The translations under genes were made by a program, and so were the position numbers. This document shows, one piece after another, positions 7,389 to 10,354 of a stretch of DNA of 10,354 nucleotides (its first letter is position 1; the number at the start of each line of letters is the position of its first letter). The notes beneath the pieces were generated by a model. It was not told the origin of the DNA. It did no database searches and saw only the letters and a list, made by a program, of their open reading frames with translations. This stretch comes from Bacillota bacterium (GTDB taxonomy: Bacteria; Bacillota; Clostridia; Saccharofermentanales; Fastidiosipilaceae), in NCBI GenBank assembly GCA_023442635.1, contig JAEZYR010000090.1:1-10354 (forward strand). The letters run 5' to 3'.

Positions 7389-8060
7389 ATGTCCCCCAAA
7401 CGCCCAAAGCACGCGAAGAATGCCCTCCCCACCTCTGACTTTGCCCGCGATCGCCGCCTCGGCATTCAGAGCTGCGGCATTCGCGAATGGAGCGAGTTCA
7501 CCACAGATTACAATCGCTGTGAACCGACACCCTATCGAGCCTTGGATGATCTTTTTGAGCACTATCACGGCCTGCCTAACCCTCATTTAGTCGACTACGG
7601 TTGTGGGCGAGGGCGCGTGTTGTTTTACTGCCACCAGCGCTGGGGTTGGCGAGGCACAGGCGTCGAATGCCACGAGGACACGCTCATCGAGGCGCTCGAA
7701 AATCTTGAGCGCTACCGCCACAAACGCCAGCGTCGCGGCCGTGTATTGCAAGATGAGATCGGCTTCGAAGCTTGCCCAGCCGAACATCGGCCAGTCCATA
7801 AAGACGAGAATATTTTTTACTTTTTTAATCCCTTTAGTGTGGCTATTTTTCAGCAAGTTCTCGACCAAATTCATTGGTCACTAGCAGAACACGAGCGTCC
7901 TATTGATCTTTTGCTCTACTATCCACTCAACAGCTACCGTCAGGCCTTACGCTTGGATCGGCATTTTGACTTAGCCTGGGAACTGCCATTGGATTGGGGC
8001 GAAGAAGCACGCTACGACCGCTTTTTACTTTACCAGCACCGCCCAGCTTGCGGCTCATAA
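7389..8060 (+). CDS. Class I SAM-dependent methyltransferase, substrate unknown
   Basis: The 223-residue protein has the Rossmann-like S-adenosylmethionine-binding fold. Motif I is LVDYGCGRGRV at residues 67-77, the acidic ribose-binding residue is probably E93 in GTGVE, and an NPF motif sits at 147-149 (FYFFNPF) in the place where many N-methyltransferases carry (D/N)PP(F/Y). A hydrophobic strand IDLLLYYP follows at 172-179. The N-terminal 65 residues contain a conserved-looking YxxxEPTPY segment (41-49). I recall similar small proteins annotated simply as methyltransferases in Bacillota, without a known substrate; the NPF motif leaves RNA, protein or a small molecule open. The start is the ATG at 7389, with GAGGA at 7379-7383 and a 5-nt spacer. 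It is divergent from the reductase gene. The next gene on the same strand starts 168 nt later behind its own promoter, so this gene is probably monocistronic. Confidence 0.85.
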   Translation: MSPKRPKHAKNALPTSDFARDRRLGIQSCGIREWSEFTTDYNRCEPTPYRALDDLFEHYHGLPNPHLVDYGCGRGRVLFYCHQRWGWRGTGVECHEDTLIEALENLERYRHKRQRRGRVLQDEIGFEACPAEHRPVHKDENIFYFFNPFSVAIFQQVLDQIHWSLAEHERPIDLLLYYPLNSYRQALRLDRHFDLAWELPLDWGEEARYDRFLLYQHRPACGS

Positions 8061-8129
8061 ACTAGGTTAGATCTCGACTGTAGAGTCAGAAAGCGCGACC
8101 CTCATGCCTCGGCACGTTCAGCGTTTGAA

Positions 8130-8156
8130 TTGCTGTTTCAGTAGGGCGTGTATAAT
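8130..8156 (+). promoter_or_regulatory. Promoter of the large membrane-anchored protein gene
   Basis: A perfect TATAAT lies at 8151-8156. The -35 is poor: TTGCTG at 8130-8135 gives a 15-bp spacer and TTGAAT at 8125-8130 a 20-bp spacer. Transcription would start near 8163, giving a leader of about 65 nt before the ATG at 8229. No clear terminator for the preceding methyltransferase gene is seen in 8061-8129; only a 4-bp stem GACT-GTAG-AGTC is visible there. Confidence 0.5.
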
Positions 8157-8228
8157 ATTTTGTCGATATTTCATATATGTTGCCCTAAGTGGATCACCTA
8201 TATAGAAAGAATTGGAGTTTATCCAGTT

Positions 8229-10163
8229 ATGTCCAAATTAACTCCCTCCACCCTGCCTGATCCAGCTCTAGTCAGCCCAAAAAGCAAGCTGGCAAAAGAC
8301 TCAGCTCTTCAACACCGTCCATTGTTTTTTTCTATTCTTTGCTGCTTCCTCTGCCTAGCCTTGGCCTTCTTTTCATTATTTTGGCAGCGCCGCAATGGCT
8401 ACGACAAGAACAAACATTATCAGTACTCTGGCCCCGTATTTCCTTTGCAGCAATTGGGTGGGCAGCAACTGAGCTTGCGCAGCAATCGCCTGCTGCTTTT
8501 TTCTTTAGACGAGCGCTTAAACAAGGCCGATATACTCGACCATTACGAAATGGAAGCGGCAGGACAAGGCTCGCTCCACTTGCTCTATCCTCGCACTTGG
8601 CGACTCGCAGACGGCAAGCCTTACCCCATGCAGATCAAGATGGATCAGCAGCCATTGTCCTCTGTCCCCCTGCTTGGCCAGGCTCTCTCAAATTCAGAAA
8701 GTCGCAACTGGCAAGAAGATCGCCGTGCCCTCCTCCAGGATCAGACGCTTTTTCAGATGCTGGCGACAGAACTCCAGCAATCCCAAACAGCCGAGCAACT
8801 CGATTTTGAGACGGGTGCTATTTCGTCTCTGAGTGCCGCCCTCTTGCCTCGACAGGCCGACAGTCTCGTCCACAGCTATCAATTCAGTTATAGTCCTAGC
8901 GGCGCCCCTCGCGCGCTTTACCTAGAAATCGACCCTGAGCAAACGGCTGTCGTCGCTTTCGGGGCTGATCAAATTCGTTATGATCAGACGACGTATCAAG
9001 TCCGTTTTTACACCGAAGGCTATCGACCTGGAGCCGTCCGCGTCTATTGCTTAGGCAAGCAGCCTCTTTCTTATCGTTTGAACGAAACAGACGCCAACGA
9101 TCAGACCTATACCCAGAGCGCTCAAGTGACAGAGACTCACCAACCCCTTGAAACTTGGCAGTTGCCAGCTTTGGAACTCATTCAGGAGCGCATCGAGCAA
9201 GAAAATTTTGCCAAAAGCCAAGTCAGCAGCCCCAAAAGTCAGCCTTCGCCGCAGGAAGCCACGTCGAGTAGCGAAAGCCCTGTTCGGATTCAGGCAACGG
9301 TGAGCAGAACGACAGAAAGCCACTCCAACGATCGCGTCATCGCCAAACTGTCCTCAAGGCCTAGTTGGGCGCCAGTCCTAGCCCAGTTAGGCAAAAAGAC
9401 CTTGCTAGATGAGTCTTGGCTTACATTATTGAGTCGCCGTTTTTTACACGAGCTGGCCTTGTCTTGGATTCAACAAATGCAATTGGATCAGCTGGACGCA
9501 AAAGAACTGCAAAAGCGCTGGCTCTCGCAAAAGCAGCAAAGCCCATCCACGCCAAATCAGGCCGCTGCAGGATCCGCGAGTCTATCCAAGCCTTCAGACG
9601 AGCAGATGCAGACTGCACCCTTGCTTGCTTTCGGGGCTAGCCTAGCCGAAAGCAAGGCCTGGAGCGAGCAGTTTGAAAGCCCAAAACAAAAGCCTTTCGC
9701 AGGTGATACCTTGCTGAATGACTTGCTTTTGCGCCCCCACTTGCTGTACCAGGTTTTTTCGCTCCATTGGCCCCATGACGCTGAGGCTCATACCAGCTCA
9801 CAGAGCAGCTCTATGAGCCGAAAGCACCAGCTCGACCTGCTTTATACCGCACCCTTATCGCAGCATGTTCTGGCGGAGCAAAGCCGCAAAAATCCTGGTT
9901 TCTGGCGCCACGAGAAGCAGCAAGCTGCGCGGGCTGGCCAGGGGCTCTCATTGGAGCGGCTCAGCTTTTTGAGTGGCGGAGCTTCTTCTTTGCCACTGCA
10001 GCAATTTTGGGTTGAACTCAAGTTGGGAGATGGCCTAAATGTGGGCGAGAACAATTTGAAGCTCCAAGAGGCTTCTTCATCCCAGCGCTTTTTGATGCCT
10101 GGTGGCCCTGAATTTGGCCAGATCGACCTCAAGCGTCTAGCGCCTATCCATCAGGCCCCATGA
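8229..10163 (+). CDS. Large membrane-anchored extracytoplasmic protein, function unknown
   Basis: I do not recognise a named family. The 644-residue product has a Ser/Lys-rich cytoplasmic N terminus, one strong membrane segment at about 32-52 and then RR, so the remaining roughly 590 residues should lie outside the cell as a signal-anchored protein. Residues 62-285 look like a folded, beta-rich domain (YSGPVFPLQQL at 66-76, then DILDHYEM, LLYPRTW and, near 234-285, VVAFGADQIRYDQ). Two Ser/Pro/Gln-rich low-complexity linkers (about 326-380 and 434-462) and a shorter one near 516-530 separate helical segments. The C terminus (590-632) is again beta-like. The ATG at 8229 is chosen over an in-frame GTG at 8148 because that GTG directly abuts the TATAAT promoter box and would lie upstream of the transcript start; GGAG at 8214-8217 is 11 nt before the ATG, a rather long spacing. 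No sortase motif, lipobox or catalytic motif is visible. The gene's end overlaps the convergent downstream gene by 13 bp. Confidence 0.8.
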   Translation: MSKLTPSTLPDPALVSPKSKLAKDSALQHRPLFFSILCCFLCLALAFFSLFWQRRNGYDKNKHYQYSGPVFPLQQLGGQQLSLRSNRLLLFSLDERLNKADILDHYEMEAAGQGSLHLLYPRTWRLADGKPYPMQIKMDQQPLSSVPLLGQALSNSESRNWQEDRRALLQDQTLFQMLATELQQSQTAEQLDFETGAISSLSAALLPRQADSLVHSYQFSYSPSGAPRALYLEIDPEQTAVVAFGADQIRYDQTTYQVRFYTEGYRPGAVRVYCLGKQPLSYRLNETDANDQTYTQSAQVTETHQPLETWQLPALELIQERIEQENFAKSQVSSPKSQPSPQEATSSSESPVRIQATVSRTTESHSNDRVIAKLSSRPSWAPVLAQLGKKTLLDESWLTLLSRRFLHELALSWIQQMQLDQLDAKELQKRWLSQKQQSPSTPNQAAAGSASLSKPSDEQMQTAPLLAFGASLAESKAWSEQFESPKQKPFAGDTLLNDLLLRPHLLYQVFSLHWPHDAEAHTSSQSSSMSRKHQLDLLYTAPLSQHVLAEQSRKNPGFWRHEKQQAARAGQGLSLERLSFLSGGASSLPLQQFWVELKLGDGLNVGENNLKLQEASSSQRFLMPGGPEFGQIDLKRLAPIHQAP

Positions 10164-10354
10164 TTTCTTTCGTCCACCGCATCAAGCCAGTTCTGCAAAT
10201 ACTGTTCGACGGGGCCTGAAAGGCGCTCATCCAAGAAAAACTGGGTCTGTATGTATTCGCTTTCGTAATGGAGCTCTAGCTTGGCCGCATGTTTTTGCAA
10301 ATAAGCCAGTAGGGCTCCTTCGCTATAGGGTAAATTCAAGGCATAGTGCCGTTG
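10151..10354 (-). CDS. hflX: C-terminal part of a probable GTPase HflX (partial)
   Basis: Only the last 67 residues lie in the window. The reading frame is open to the window edge, so the start is outside. The sequence LNLPYSEGALLAYLQKH, followed by a LELHYESEY stretch and a closing beta strand, resembles the C-terminal domain of HflX GTPases, where an I-PY-x-G-x-L-L pattern precedes a helix and an EEY(T)-x-x-G-x strand. HflX binds the ribosome and helps split or rescue stalled ribosomes. The GTPase motifs themselves would be outside the window, so this call rests on the tail alone. A TTG at 10337-10339 is an internal codon and not the start. Its stop codon lies inside the end of the convergent membrane-protein gene. 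Confidence 0.6.
   Translation of the reverse strand, partial: QRHYALNLPYSEGALLAYLQKHAAKLELHYESEYIQTQFFLDERLSGPVEQYLQNWLDAVDERNHGA

Noticed and set aside
8148..8228. N-terminal extension of the surface protein from GTG 8148
   Set aside because: The GTG abuts the TATAAT box and has no ribosome binding site, and the ATG at 8229 is followed by a typical basic N terminus and anchor segment.
1..10354. CRISPR arrays, tRNA or rRNA genes, transposases, prophage or known defence genes
   Set aside because: Reading both strands I saw no regularly spaced direct repeats, cloverleaf-like tRNA sequences, rRNA stretches or transposase or integrase motifs.

Overview
The window looks like ordinary chromosomal DNA of a Gram-positive-type bacterium, most likely a member of the Bacillota (Clostridia-like). 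The reasons are strong AGGAGG-type ribosome binding sites, short intrinsic terminators, a BcrA-type ABC exporter cassette and single-membrane protein architectures. The base composition is moderately GC-rich by eye. The genus cannot be fixed from the sequence alone.

Layout from left to right: (1) 1-115, a short leader with a possible promoter and a terminator-like hairpin immediately before the ribosome binding site of leuS. (2) 116-2608 (+), a complete leucyl-tRNA synthetase. (3) 2609-2810, a convergent intergenic region with a clear intrinsic terminator and a small perfect palindrome. (4) 2811-6273 (-), a compact three-gene operon read right to left: a small membrane-anchored protein, then an ABC ATPase, then an ABC-2 type permease with a very large extracytoplasmic loop. 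The gaps are 2 and 17 nt. (5) 6373-7236 (-), a short-chain dehydrogenase/reductase upstream of that operon and on the same strand. (6) 7237-7388, a divergent promoter region. (7) 7389-8060 (+), a small class I SAM-dependent methyltransferase. (8) 8229-10163 (+), a 644-residue membrane-anchored protein of unknown function behind its own TATAAT promoter. (9) 10151-10354 (-), the C-terminal end of a gene that looks like hflX, overlapping the previous gene tail-to-tail by 13 bp and running off the window.

The ABC cassette is the only clear functional unit. Its ATPase should power the permease, and the small anchored protein is probably an accessory or a partner of the permease's outer loop. The substrate is not visible in the sequence. 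The reductase, the methyltransferase and the large surface protein show no obvious pathway link to one another. I did not find a CRISPR array, tRNA, rRNA, transposase, phage gene or recognisable defence system. The least explained items are the 644-residue surface protein, the loop-rich ABC cassette with its partner, and the pair of mutually exclusive hairpins in the leuS leader.
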